Source: Urbifossiella limnaea
GTDB lineage: Bacteria > Planctomycetota > Planctomycetia > Gemmatales > Gemmataceae
Direction of reading: 5' to 3'
NCBI RefSeq assembly: GCF_007747215.1
Contig: NZ_CP036273.1
Span: 3,084,322-3,148,321, forward strand
Length of the DNA stretch: 64,000 nt
Made by a program: the position numbers and the translations under genes
Shown here: positions 1 to 8,308 of the stretch, piece by piece
How positions within the stretch are numbered: position 1 is the first letter of the stretch
Layout of the letters: each line of letters opens with the position of its first letter
Notes under the pieces: generated by a model
Database searches by the model: none
What the model saw: only the letters and a program-made list of their open reading frames with translations
What the model was told of the DNA's origin: nothing

Positions 1-320
1 GGCACGCGGTGGTGGTCGGCCGGGCCGACTACGCCCAGAACCCGCGCGGCAAAATTATCGGCGACAAGTCCGGCTTCCTAAAGCTGGTGTTCGACGCGGC
101 GGACATGAAGCTGCTGGGCGTCCACGTGATCGGCGAGCAGGCGAGCGAACTGGTACACATCGGACTGCTGGCGCTGATGGCCGGCGGCGGGGCGAAGCTG
201 TTCCTGGACACGTGCTTCAACTACCCGACGCTCGGCGACCTGTACAAGCTGGCGACGCACGACGCCCTGATCCGGCGAGCCCGGCACGCCGGCCGCATCC
301 CGCGCGCGGTGGTGAGTTAG
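1..320 (+). CDS. sthA: Soluble pyridine nucleotide transhydrogenase, C-terminal part
   Basis: Cytosolic FAD flavoprotein that exchanges reducing equivalents between NADH and NADPH. The gene enters from the left edge, so only about the last 105 residues are seen. They form the dimerisation domain of the disulfide-reductase fold: 'LLGVHVIGEQASELVHIG' and then 'FNYPTLGDLYKLA'. Lipoamide dehydrogenases carry an active-site His just before the P-T-L step; here it is N-Y-P-T-L, which is the transhydrogenase pattern. The frame stays open to the window edge and stops at 318-320, 12 bases before the end of the convergent beta-propeller gene. Another member of the pyridine nucleotide-disulfide family is possible because the catalytic half is outside the window. 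Confidence 0.8.
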   Translation, partial: HAVVVGRADYAQNPRGKIIGDKSGFLKLVFDAADMKLLGVHVIGEQASELVHIGLLALMAGGGAKLFLDTCFNYPTLGDLYKLATHDALIRRARHAGRIPRAVVS

Positions 321-332
321 CTCAGCGAGCAC

Positions 333-1628
333 CTATCCCTTGACGGCGTAGCAGAACAGCAGCTCCTGGTCGCGGATGTACAGGTGGCCGTTGGCGACCA
401 CCGGGTGCGTCCACAGCATCCCCTGCGGCTTCCGCAGCTTCGACGTCGCCGGTAGCGACAGCCGGCCCGCTTCTTTCCAGCCGTCGGTCGCGGCGTCGAG
501 CAGCACCACGGCCCCGCCCTTCTCGGCGGCGCAGTAGAGTTTCCCGTCGGCGGCCGAGATCACCCCGCGGCCCAGCGCCTTCCCCTCGGTCCATAGCACC
601 TTGCCCGTCTTGAACTCGGCGCACACCCAGCCGCCCTGCTCGGAGTGGCCGTACAGGTGGTCGCCGAGCAGCACCAGACCGCCGTCGCGGTTCTGAATCT
701 CCTTCGAGGCGTACTGCTTCGTCGCCGTCAGCTTGCCGCCCGCGCCGGGGGCGACGGTTACGGCCTCGATCCCCTCGCCGAAGCCGACACTCACCGCGAC
801 GACGCCGTCGCGCACGACCGGAGTCGAGATCACCACGTCGTCGAACGCCGTGGCGCGGTCGTGCCGCCACAGGAGTTCGCCCTTCAGACCGACGCCGACG
901 AGCCCCTTGTTCGTGGCGCTCACGTACTGCGGCACGCCGCCGAGCTTCGCCGCCACCGGCGACGAGTACGGCGCCTGCTCCGGTACGTCGGCGCTGCGCC
1001 ACAGCAGCTTTCCGGTCGTCTTGTCGAGCCCGGCAAACAGGCCGCGTTTGCCCCCTACCACGCATACGAGCGTGCTGCCGTCCACGAGCGGGGCGGCGCT
1101 GTTCCCCCAGCCCAGCGGCGACGGCTGCGTCAGGCCGCCGCCGATCGGGTTCACCTCGCCGCCGAAGTCCTTGGCGTAGTTCGCGCGCCACAGTTCTTTC
1201 CCGGTCTTGGCCTCGACGCAGACGAGGTCGCCGAAGCCGCCGAGGGCGTAGACGCGGTCCCCGTCCACGGTGGGGGTGACGCTTGGGCCGGCGTTCCAGC
1301 TGTTTCCTTGCCACGTGAACAGCGGGCCGATCTTCGCCGACCACAGCACCGCCGCCGGGGTCTTTGTCAGGTCGAGGGCGTAGACGTACTCGTCACCGCC
1401 CTTGCCGCCGCAGGTGTAGAGGCGGTCGCCGACCACCGCCGGGCCGGCGTAGCCGACACCGCCCTCGGCGAACGTCCACAGCAGCTTCGGGCCGCCGGCC
1501 GGCCACGACTTCAGGAGTCCGGTGTCGGCGGAGTGCCCGTCGCGCGCCGGGCCGCGGAACTGCGGCCAATCGGCCGCGAGTGCGAGGGTGGGTGCGAGTG
1601 CAAGAAGGAGTGCGGCGCGGCGGAGCAT
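333..1628 (-). CDS. Exported PQQ-type beta-propeller protein
   Basis: A 431-residue secreted protein. The chosen ATG (1626-1628) begins a clean signal peptide (MLRRAALLLALAPTLALA), followed by 'ADWPQFRGPARDGHSA', the usual opening of planctomycete PQQ-like beta-propeller proteins. The rest is a series of blades with 'G.VY.LD..TGK.LW' type repeats, for example 'VCVEAKTGKELWRANYAK' and 'AGLDKTTGKLLWRSADV'. No cofactor-binding dehydrogenase motif could be assigned, so a structural or sugar/protein-binding role is as likely as a PQQ enzyme. An in-frame upstream start at 1751 would overlap dnaX and destroy the signal peptide, so it was not used. The gene is divergent from dnaX across a 107-bp spacer. 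Confidence 0.85.
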   Translation of the reverse strand: MLRRAALLLALAPTLALAADWPQFRGPARDGHSADTGLLKSWPAGGPKLLWTFAEGGVGYAGPAVVGDRLYTCGGKGGDEYVYALDLTKTPAAVLWSAKIGPLFTWQGNSWNAGPSVTPTVDGDRVYALGGFGDLVCVEAKTGKELWRANYAKDFGGEVNPIGGGLTQPSPLGWGNSAAPLVDGSTLVCVVGGKRGLFAGLDKTTGKLLWRSADVPEQAPYSSPVAAKLGGVPQYVSATNKGLVGVGLKGELLWRHDRATAFDDVVISTPVVRDGVVAVSVGFGEGIEAVTVAPGAGGKLTATKQYASKEIQNRDGGLVLLGDHLYGHSEQGGWVCAEFKTGKVLWTEGKALGRGVISAADGKLYCAAEKGGAVVLLDAATDGWKEAGRLSLPATSKLRKPQGMLWTHPVVANGHLYIRDQELLFCYAVKG

Positions 1629-1721
1629 GGTGACTCTCCCGAAGGGTGGGGTGATCGTACCCCGGGGGTTCGCGCCACGCCAGCGGCAATGACTGTGATG
1701 GCACCGGCCCCGGCCGGCGGG

Positions 1722-1727
1722 TAAGAT
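1722..1727 (+). promoter_or_regulatory. Candidate -10 box of dnaX (leaderless type)
   Basis: TAAGAT ends 8 bases before the dnaX ATG at 1736, and no Shine-Dalgarno sequence lies between. If it is a -10 element, transcription would begin at or within about two bases of the start codon. No convincing -35 hexamer is visible. The same layout occurs before 8309 and 12935. Confidence 0.4.
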
Positions 1728-1735
1728 GCCGAGAC

Positions 1736-3511
1736 ATGGCGAACAAACCACCCCCGCCGGACCCCGCCGCGGCCGAGTACACGGTCGTCGCGCGGCGCTA
1801 CCGGCCTCAACAGTTTGCCGAGCTCATCGGCCAGGAGCACGTCGCCCAGGCGCTCGTGAACGCCCTGCAGTCGGGCCGCGTCGCCCACGCCTACCTGTTC
1901 ACCGGCGCCCGCGGCGTCGGCAAGACGAGCGCCGCCCGCATCCTGGCCAAGGCGCTCAACTGCGAGACCGGCACCACCCCCACGCCGTGCGACAAGTGCG
2001 ACAGCTGCCTCGCCGTCGCCGCGGGCGAGGACGTGGACGTGCTGGAGATCGACGGGGCCAGCAACAACAAGGTGGAGGAGGTCCGCGACCTGCGGCAGAA
2101 CGTCGGCTTCCGCCCCACCCGCGGCCGCTACAAGATTTACATCATCGACGAAGTCCACATGCTGTCCACGAGCGCGTTCAACGCGCTGCTGAAGACGCTG
2201 GAGGAGCCGCCGCCGCACGTCAAGTTCATCTTCGCCACCACGGAAGTACAGAAGATTCCGGTCACGATCCTGTCGCGCTGCCAGCGGTTCGACTTCGCTT
2301 ACGTCGGCCCCGGCCGCATCTTCGACCAGCTCAAGGCGATCGTGAGCCGGGAAGGGCACCAGGCCGACGACGACGCCCTGAAGCTCGTCGCCCGCCGCGC
2401 CGCCGGCTCGATGCGCGACTCGCAATCACTGCTCGATCAGTTGCTCGCGTCGGCGACGGGCACGCTGACCGCCGATCACGTGAACGCGGTGCTGGGCACC
2501 TCCGGTGACGACCGCGTCATCGGGCTCGCCGCCGCGATCCTGGACCGCGACGCTGCGAAGGCACTGAACCTGCTCAGCGAGTGGATCGACCGCGGACTCC
2601 AGGTCGGCGAACTTCTCGACCAGCTGATCGAGTACTGGCGGGCGCTCATGCTTGTCAGTTGTGCTCCGGAGTTGAAAGAACTCCCGCATTCGCCACTCGT
2701 TCTGGAGAGCGTCAGTAAGGTCGTCGGGCGAATCAGCCTCGATACTGTGTTGGCCGGGCTCGACGTGTGGACGACGACGAAAGCCCGTGTGCGCGGCATG
2801 GGACACGGCCAGGTGCTGCTAGAAATGGCGGCCGTGCGGCTCGCCCGCATGGACGAGGCGCTTTCCGTCGGGCAATTGCTCCGGTCGATCGCCCAGGGTG
2901 GGCCGCCGCATGCCGCGCCTGGCGGCAACGGTGTGGCAACAATGGGCGGTGCGTCAGTCGACGGCGTAAAAAAAAACAGCCCGCTGACGCTGGCGTCGGA
3001 TCGAACCGGATGGGATAATTCGGCAGTTGGTGACGGTACTCCGCGAGACTTGACCGTGGAGTCGGTCGCCGCGGTGTGGCAGGACGCCAAGCGGATTCTG
3101 CACGAGCGGGCGCCGCTTCTCGCCAGTCAACTCGATTCGGCACTTGTGCCTGCAATTTTCGGGCCAAATTCGCTGGCAATCCGGTTTCCCCCCGGGTATA
3201 ATTCCGCTTACCAGGCGAGTGCCACCGAGCAGGGTCTGCTTCGCGTGCAGGACGCGCTGAAGCGTGTGACGGGCAAGCCGGTCACGGTCCGCTTCGACGC
3301 CCCGCCCAGTGGCGGGCCCGCCGAATCGCCCGCGAAGTTGCCGGCGACCTCTGCCGCGGAGCGAAAGAAGACGCTGATGACGCTGCCGTTCTTCCAGAAG
3401 GCGGCCGACTCGCTCGGGGCGCAGCTGTGGCACGTGGACGAGGCGTTCGACCCGGCCGCCGTCGCCCCCCAGCCCGCGACCCCGACCGACGACACCGACG
3501 AGGCGACGTGA
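1736..3511 (+). CDS. dnaX: DNA polymerase III subunits gamma/tau
   Basis: Clamp-loader ATPase of the replicative polymerase, 591 residues. Domain I has Walker A 'GARGVGKT' (57-64), four zinc-binding cysteines (C76, C85, C88, C91), the Walker B 'IIDEVH' (136-141) and the sensor/arginine finger segment 'LSRCQRFDF' (from 179). Domains II-III run to about residue 370, followed by a linker and the tau tail. Codons 411-414 contain nine consecutive A (2968-2976) with a hairpin 7 bases further on; a -1 shift gives a 427-residue gamma-like product ending at 3018, close to the 431 residues of E. coli gamma. The stop overlaps the ybaB ATG by one base (TGATG), so the two are probably translationally coupled. 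Confidence 0.95.
   Translation: MANKPPPPDPAAAEYTVVARRYRPQQFAELIGQEHVAQALVNALQSGRVAHAYLFTGARGVGKTSAARILAKALNCETGTTPTPCDKCDSCLAVAAGEDVDVLEIDGASNNKVEEVRDLRQNVGFRPTRGRYKIYIIDEVHMLSTSAFNALLKTLEEPPPHVKFIFATTEVQKIPVTILSRCQRFDFAYVGPGRIFDQLKAIVSREGHQADDDALKLVARRAAGSMRDSQSLLDQLLASATGTLTADHVNAVLGTSGDDRVIGLAAAILDRDAAKALNLLSEWIDRGLQVGELLDQLIEYWRALMLVSCAPELKELPHSPLVLESVSKVVGRISLDTVLAGLDVWTTTKARVRGMGHGQVLLEMAAVRLARMDEALSVGQLLRSIAQGGPPHAAPGGNGVATMGGASVDGVKKNSPLTLASDRTGWDNSAVGDGTPRDLTVESVAAVWQDAKRILHERAPLLASQLDSALVPAIFGPNSLAIRFPPGYNSAYQASATEQGLLRVQDALKRVTGKPVTVRFDAPPSGGPAESPAKLPATSAAERKKTLMTLPFFQKAADSLGAQLWHVDEAFDPAAVAPQPATPTDDTDEAT
2968..2999 (+). promoter_or_regulatory. Candidate dnaX frameshift/slippage signal
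   Basis: A9 run at 2968-2976, read in the zero frame as GTA AAA AAA AAC, so it contains the X-XXY-YYZ heptamer A-AAA-AAA. Seven bases later comes a stem-loop: 2984-2989 pairs with 2994-2999 (six pairs including one G-U) around the loop CTGG. In the -1 frame only 14 more residues follow before TAA at 3016-3018. Known parallels are ribosomal -1 frameshifting in E. coli dnaX and transcriptional slippage on A9 in Thermus thermophilus dnaX. Either mechanism fits here; no upstream Shine-Dalgarno-like enhancer was seen. Confidence 0.6.
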
Positions 3512-3855
3512 TGTTCGGAAAGCTCGGCTCGCTGATGTCCCTGATGGGGAACTCCGGCAAGCTCAAGGAGGAGATGGAGAAGCTGAACACCCAGCTCGGG
3601 ACAATCGTCGCCGAGGGGGCCGCCGGCGCCGGCTATGTGACTGCGAAGGTGAACGGCCGGATGGAGGTGGTGTCCGTGGCGATCACGCCCGACGCCATGA
3701 CCGACCGCGAGATGCTCGAAGACCTGGTTGCCGCGGCCGTGAACAACGCGATGGCCAAAGCCCGCGAGCAGGTCGCCACCGCGACGGCAAAGATGGCCGA
3801 GAACATGGGGCTGCCGCCGGGGATGCTGGGCGGCGGGCTGCCGGGGCTGTCGTGA
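3511..3855 (+). CDS. ybaB: YbaB/EbfC nucleoid-associated protein
   Basis: Small DNA-binding protein (114 residues) of the YbaB/EbfC family, which forms dimers that bind and bend DNA and is usually encoded between dnaX and recR, as here. It shows the typical amphipathic first helix rich in Glu/Lys/Met ('GKLKEEMEKLNTQLG'), the central 'VTAKVNGRMEVVSVAITP' beta sheet and a Met/Gly/Pro-rich tail ('AENMGLPPGMLGGGLPG'). The ATG at 3511 uses the last base of the dnaX stop codon. recR follows 25 bases downstream. Confidence 0.92.
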   Translation: MFGKLGSLMSLMGNSGKLKEEMEKLNTQLGTIVAEGAAGAGYVTAKVNGRMEVVSVAITPDAMTDREMLEDLVAAAVNNAMAKAREQVATATAKMAENMGLPPGMLGGGLPGLS

Positions 3856-3880
3856 CGAACCGCAAGTCTGTGAGGGCGTC

Positions 3881-4480
3881 GTGGGCGAACCGCAGGGGGT
3901 GATCGGGCGGCTGCTGGAGGAGTTGGCCAAACTCCCCGGCATCGGGCCGAAGAGTGCCGAGCGCATCGCCCACTTCCTGCTGGCGGGCGACCGGTCGCAG
4001 GCGACGAAGCTCGCGGACGCGCTGCGGGCCGTAGCCGACCGCGTCCGGCCGTGTCGGGAGTGTTTCACCCTCACGGACCGGGAAGTCTGCGAGATCTGCT
4101 CCGACCCGCGCCGCGACGCCGCCCTGCTGTGCGTCGTCGAGACGCCCCGCGACGTGGCCTCGTTCGAGCGCGCCGGCAGCTTCCGCGGGCTGTACCACGT
4201 CCTCGGCGGACGGCTCGCCCCGCTCGACGGCGTCGGCCCGGACCGGCTGACGTTCGCGCCGCTGGTCGATCGCGTGAAGCGCGGCGGCGTGCGGGAGGTG
4301 ATCCTGGCGACGAGCCCAACGCTGGAAGGCGACGGCACGGCGCTGTACGCGGCCGACGTACTTTCGGGGAGCGGTGCGGCGGTGACGCGGTTGGCACGCG
4401 GGTTGCCTTCCGGTGCGTCCCTTGAGTTGGCGAATGCGCAGATGCTGACCGACGCCCTCCAGGGGCGGCGGGCGTTCTGA
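3881..4480 (+). CDS. recR: Recombination protein RecR
   Basis: Component of the RecFOR pathway that loads RecA on gapped DNA. The 199-residue length matches the family. Visible in order: helix-hairpin-helix 'LAKLPGIGPKSAERIA' (about 15-30), four-cysteine zinc motif (C58, C61, C70, C73), and the Toprim domain from about residue 81 ('LLCVVETPRDVASFERAG', then 'YHVLGGRLAPLDGVGPDRL'). The start is GTG at 3881; no upstream ATG fits. Third gene of the dnaX-ybaB-recR operon, with rpoN starting 45 bases downstream in the same direction. Confidence 0.95.
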   Translation: MGEPQGVIGRLLEELAKLPGIGPKSAERIAHFLLAGDRSQATKLADALRAVADRVRPCRECFTLTDREVCEICSDPRRDAALLCVVETPRDVASFERAGSFRGLYHVLGGRLAPLDGVGPDRLTFAPLVDRVKRGGVREVILATSPTLEGDGTALYAADVLSGSGAAVTRLARGLPSGASLELANAQMLTDALQGRRAF

Positions 4481-4525
4481 CCCGACCCACCCGGGCGGCC
4501 CGGGTTGACCTTAGGCGGAGACGAT

Positions 4526-6064
4526 ATGAGCGGGATGCGGATCGGCATGGACCTTTCGGTGCGCATGAATCAGCAGATGATTCTCGCGCCGCGGATGATC
4601 CAGTCGATGGAGATCCTGCAGCTCCCCATCATCGACCTGCAGGCGAAGATCGAGAAGGAACTCCAGGAGAATCCGTTCCTGGAGCAGAAGGAGCAACTCG
4701 GCGAGAACGAGGAGGGGGCCGAGAAGGAGTTCAACCCCGACGCCCCGCTGAAGCACGACGACACCGGCGACCTGGAGTTCAGCCGGCTGGAGGCGCTGAA
4801 CCGCGACTGGGACGACCACTTCAACGAGGAGCACCGCGGCAGCCGCGGCGCCCTCGAAGAAGAGGGCGACCGCAAGATGGACGCGATGGCGAACATGCCG
4901 GACCGCCCGCGGTCGCTGCAGGACCACCTCGACGAGCAGCTCGGCGAGCTGGAACTCGACCCCGAGGTGCGGGCCCTCGCCAAGCACGTGTGCAGCTTCA
5001 TCGACCGCACCGGCTACCTCGGCTCCCGGATCAAGACGAAGCGCCGCGAGACCGACGACGAGTCGGAGGCGCGCGAGACGTTCAGCCCGATCACGCTCCT
5101 GGAGATCGCCCAGACCTACGACCAGCTCGTCACCGAGGACGAGGTCGAGGACGTGCTCGTCAGCGTGATCCAGAAGCTCGACCCGCCCGGCATCGGCGCC
5201 CGCACGCTCCGCGAGTGCCTGCTCCTGCAAATCACCGACGAGACGCCGTGTGCCGACGTGCTGCGCGTGCTCGTCCGCGACCACCTGGACGACATCGGCT
5301 ACAACCGCATCCCCGTGATCCAGAAGGCGACGCGGTTCGACATCCCCACCATTCAGGAGGCGGTGGAGGCGCTGCACCACCTCGACCCGAAGCCGGGCCT
5401 CAAGTTCGCGGAGAGCGGCGTGCAGTACGTCGTCCCCGACGTGGTGGTCGAGCGGAACGACGACGGCGACTACGACGTGCGGCTGACCGACGACTGGGTG
5501 CCGAACATCCGCATCAGCAAGCGGTACTTCGAGCTGTACAAGTCGAAGGGGCTCGACGAGGCGGCCAAGGAGAAGCTCCGGAAGTCGCTGCAGTCCGCAC
5601 AGTGGCTCGTGTCCGCCGTCGAGCAGCGGCGGAACACGCTGATGAAGGTGACGAAGGCCATCATCGACCACCAGCGGGCGTTCCTCGACGCCGGCCCCGA
5701 GCACATCCACCCGCTGAAGATGCAGCAGATCGCCGACCTGGTGAAGGTCCACGTGACGACCGTGAGCCGGGCCGTGGACGACAAGTGGGTGCAGACGCCG
5801 CGCGGCGTGTTCCCGCTGAAGCGGTTCTTCGGCGGCGGCAAGGTGAACGTCCAGACGCAGGAGGACGTGGCCTACGAGGTGATGAAGCAGAAGCTGATGG
5901 AGCTGGTGAGCGACGAGGACAAGGCGAACCCGCTTTCTGACGAGGAGTTGGTGACGAGGCTGAACGACGCCGGCTACCCGGTCGCCCGGCGGACGGTGAC
6001 GAAGTACCGCAAGATGCTGAAAATCCCGTCGAGCCGGCAGCGGAAGGACTGGTCGCGGGTGTGA
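4526..6064 (+). CDS. rpoN: RNA polymerase sigma-54 factor
   Basis: Alternative sigma factor that needs AAA+ enhancer-binding activators; 512 residues. Region I has the Gln/Leu-rich activator-interacting segment 'MILAPRMIQSMEILQLP' (18-34). Region II is strongly acidic (about 45-120), followed by the core-binding domain and the C-terminal DNA-binding domain with the RpoN box 'ARRTVTKYRK' (487-496) that reads the -24 element. The ATG at 4526 follows AGGCGGAG by about 5 bases; a GTG upstream was rejected because it would hide this site. Placed directly after recR rather than in the common lptB-rpoN-hpf setting, so it may be co-transcribed with the recombination genes. Confidence 0.95.
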   Translation: MSGMRIGMDLSVRMNQQMILAPRMIQSMEILQLPIIDLQAKIEKELQENPFLEQKEQLGENEEGAEKEFNPDAPLKHDDTGDLEFSRLEALNRDWDDHFNEEHRGSRGALEEEGDRKMDAMANMPDRPRSLQDHLDEQLGELELDPEVRALAKHVCSFIDRTGYLGSRIKTKRRETDDESEARETFSPITLLEIAQTYDQLVTEDEVEDVLVSVIQKLDPPGIGARTLRECLLLQITDETPCADVLRVLVRDHLDDIGYNRIPVIQKATRFDIPTIQEAVEALHHLDPKPGLKFAESGVQYVVPDVVVERNDDGDYDVRLTDDWVPNIRISKRYFELYKSKGLDEAAKEKLRKSLQSAQWLVSAVEQRRNTLMKVTKAIIDHQRAFLDAGPEHIHPLKMQQIADLVKVHVTTVSRAVDDKWVQTPRGVFPLKRFFGGGKVNVQTQEDVAYEVMKQKLMELVSDEDKANPLSDEELVTRLNDAGYPVARRTVTKYRKMLKIPSSRQRKDWSRV

Positions 6065-6149
6065 GCCGGTGGGGAGTTCGGGTTGACCTCGGGACCGAAG
6101 AATGGGTAATTCCGGCGGTCGAGCCTCCACTGGCCGCCGAGAACCCGTC

Positions 6150-6986
6150 ATGCCCAAGGCAGGTGAAGTCGCCCAGATCGAGCGGTTCTTCGCGGGTGTC
6201 GATGCCCAGGCCGGCACCCGCTTCATGCTGGACAAGCCCTTCTCGCACGACGACTGCCCGCGCTACCTCGTCGAACTCGGCAGGGTGCTCACCCTCCTGC
6301 CCCCGCCGCCGGCGCGAGTCCTCGACCTCGGGGTCGGGATGGGCTGGACGACGGTATTCCTGGCGCTCCGCGGGTACCACGTTGTCGGTCAGGACATCTG
6401 TGGCGACGCCATCGAGCTGGCCCGGCGGAACGCGGCGCGGTACGGGGTGACGACGGCCGAGTTCGCCGTCACGGATTACGAATCGATGACGTACCGGGAC
6501 GAGTTCGACGCCGCGCTGTTCTACGACGCCCTCCACCACGCCGAGGACGAGCGGGCGGCCCTCGCGGGCGTGTCCGCCGCGCTGAAGCCGGGCGGCGTGT
6601 GCCTCGCCGTGGAACCCGGCGAGGGGCACGCCACCTCCGCCCCCACGCTCGAATACGTGGCCAGGTACGGCGTCACAGAGAAGGACATGCCCCCGCGGCA
6701 CGTCATCGACGTCGCGCGTGGCGTCGGGTTCCGGTCGTTCCGCGTCTACTCCCGCGACCTCGAACCGACGCCGGTACTGGTCGCCGACCTGGACGCCCGC
6801 CCCGCCGCCTCGCGGGCGGCACCGTTTCCGGGCCGCATCGCCACCTCCCTGCGGTTCGCCCGCAAGGCCCTGAGGGCGCTGCTGAAGGGGACGTGTGCGG
6901 AGGACGGGCAGCAGTTGTTCGGCACTCCGGTTCCGAAGCCCGAACCCGAGCTGCGCGAGTCGGCGATCATCTGGATGCGGAAGTAG
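6150..6986 (+). CDS. Class I SAM-dependent methyltransferase
   Basis: A 278-residue methyltransferase of unknown substrate. The Rossmann core shows motif I 'RVLDLGVGMGW', the acidic end of strand 2 ('VVGQDI'), 'FAVTDYESM' and the post-core 'ALFYDALHHAEDERAAL' typical of the Methyltransf_11/25 type. The C-terminal quarter is basic and unassigned. The ATG at 6150 was preferred to one at 6102 because the extra residues are not conserved-looking and lie close to the rpoN stop. Followed after 21 bases by an epimerase gene, so both may modify the same sugar or lipid, which is inference from position only. Confidence 0.8.
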   Translation: MPKAGEVAQIERFFAGVDAQAGTRFMLDKPFSHDDCPRYLVELGRVLTLLPPPPARVLDLGVGMGWTTVFLALRGYHVVGQDICGDAIELARRNAARYGVTTAEFAVTDYESMTYRDEFDAALFYDALHHAEDERAALAGVSAALKPGGVCLAVEPGEGHATSAPTLEYVARYGVTEKDMPPRHVIDVARGVGFRSFRVYSRDLEPTPVLVADLDARPAASRAAPFPGRIATSLRFARKALRALLKGTCAEDGQQLFGTPVPKPEPELRESAIIWMRK

Positions 6987-7007
6987 CTTGCCCCGGTGGC
7001 CGGAGTG

Positions 7008-8051
7008 ATGAACGACTGGACCAGTGAGTTCTGGGCGGGCCGGCAGGTCCGCGTCCTCGGCGGCAACGGCTTCCTCGGCCGGCACCTCGTCCGCCAACTC
7101 GTCGAGCAGGGCGCGACCGTCCGGACCCTGTCGCTCGGCGGGGCACCGCTCGAGATTTTCGGCGTCGAGGAAGTGACCGGCGACGCCACCGACCCCGACG
7201 CCGTGCGCCGCGTACTAGACGGCGGCATGGTCGTGTTCGTGACCGCGGGCCCGGTGGGCGTCGGCGGCGCGAAGGCCCGGTCGATGGGCGCCCACACGGC
7301 CGTCATCCGCACCGCCCTCGACGCTCTACCACCCGGTGCGCGGCTCGTCCTCACGTCCAGCGTCGTTACCCTGGGTGCCACCCGTGGCGCCGTACTGACG
7401 GAAGGTTGCACCGACGGCGAAGACGTGGGCGTCGAGTACGTCCGCGCCAAGCGGGCTGCCGAGGACGTGGCGCTCGCCGCGACCGGGCGCGACGTGGTCG
7501 TCGTGAACCCGGGCTACCTGTTCGGCCCCGACGACCCCGGCCCGTCGGTGATGGGTGACCTGTGCCTGCACTACTGGCGCGGCCACTTGCCGTTCGCCCC
7601 GCCCGGCGGGATCAACGCCGTGGACGTGCGCGACGTGGCTCGCGGGCACCTGTTGGCGGCCGAACGAGGGGCGACCGGTCGCCGCTACGTCCTCGGCGGC
7701 GAGAACGTCCGCACCCCCGTGCTGTTCGCCGCGCTGGCCGAAGCCGCCGGGCTGCGACGGCGGTTCCTCCCGCGGCTCGGGCCGGTGCTGATCACGCAAT
7801 GGATGCGGACGTTGGCGGCGGGCGCCGAGGTGCATCACCGCCTCACGGGCCGCGAGCCGTTCCCGTCGTTCGAGATGGTGCGGATGAACACCCGCTGCTG
7901 GTTCGCGTCGTCGGCGCGGGCGGCGGCCGAGCTGGGCTACCGGTCGCGCCCGCTGGCGGATTCCCTGGCCGACGCCTTCGCGTGGCACGCCGCCCGGACC
8001 CGGGTCGCCCCGCGCGGGCTGAACCGACTCTGGCTCCGGCCCGCGGCCTGA
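7008..8051 (+). CDS. NAD(P)-dependent epimerase/dehydratase (extended SDR)
   Basis: Rossmann-fold oxidoreductase of 347 residues. Evidence: the glycine motif 'GGNGFLG' (18-24), an 'LTSSVVTLG' catalytic Ser strand, the Y-x-x-x-K pair in 'EYVRAKRAAED', and 'VVNPGYLFGPDD' in the substrate loop. Length and order match the NAD-dependent epimerase or 3-beta-hydroxysteroid dehydrogenase-like branch that includes dihydroflavonol reductase-like proteins. Substrate unknown. ATG 7008 was chosen over a GTG at 6996. The gene lies 21 bases after the methyltransferase and is probably in one transcript with it. Confidence 0.82.
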   Translation: MNDWTSEFWAGRQVRVLGGNGFLGRHLVRQLVEQGATVRTLSLGGAPLEIFGVEEVTGDATDPDAVRRVLDGGMVVFVTAGPVGVGGAKARSMGAHTAVIRTALDALPPGARLVLTSSVVTLGATRGAVLTEGCTDGEDVGVEYVRAKRAAEDVALAATGRDVVVVNPGYLFGPDDPGPSVMGDLCLHYWRGHLPFAPPGGINAVDVRDVARGHLLAAERGATGRRYVLGGENVRTPVLFAALAEAAGLRRRFLPRLGPVLITQWMRTLAAGAEVHHRLTGREPFPSFEMVRMNTRCWFASSARAAAELGYRSRPLADSLADAFAWHAARTRVAPRGLNRLWLRPAA

Positions 8052-8296
8052 GCCGCCCCGGAGACGCGGGCATGGGGTCGCCCCGCGGTCGCTCGGCCTG
8101 CCCCGCGGCCGGAGGTTGCTGCTCGACTGGCTCCACTTCTGCCGGACCGCTACCGTCATCACCCTTGAGCGGCGAATCCACGTCCCCGAGGTTGCCGCCG
8201 CCCGCCTCGCAGCCGACCCGCGGCCGGGCTGGTTCGCGGCAGTGCTGAAGGCGTACAGCTCCGCCGCGCAAGAAGTCCCGGACCGACTCCCCCGGG

Positions 8297-8302
8297 TATA
8301 AT
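8297..8302 (+). promoter_or_regulatory. Perfect -10 box TATAAT (leaderless type)
   Basis: A consensus TATAAT ends 6 bases before the ATG at 8309. A start site 6-7 bases downstream would fall on the start codon itself, so the carboxyltransferase mRNA is predicted to be leaderless. No Shine-Dalgarno sequence is present. The -35 position (about 8274-8279) does not resemble TTGACA. Confidence 0.5.
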
Positions 8303-8308
8303 CGCGGC

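Noticed and set aside
8116-8301. A 61-codon frame before the carboxyltransferase gene
   Set aside because: No ribosome site and no family resemblance; it overlaps the TATAAT promoter region of the next gene.
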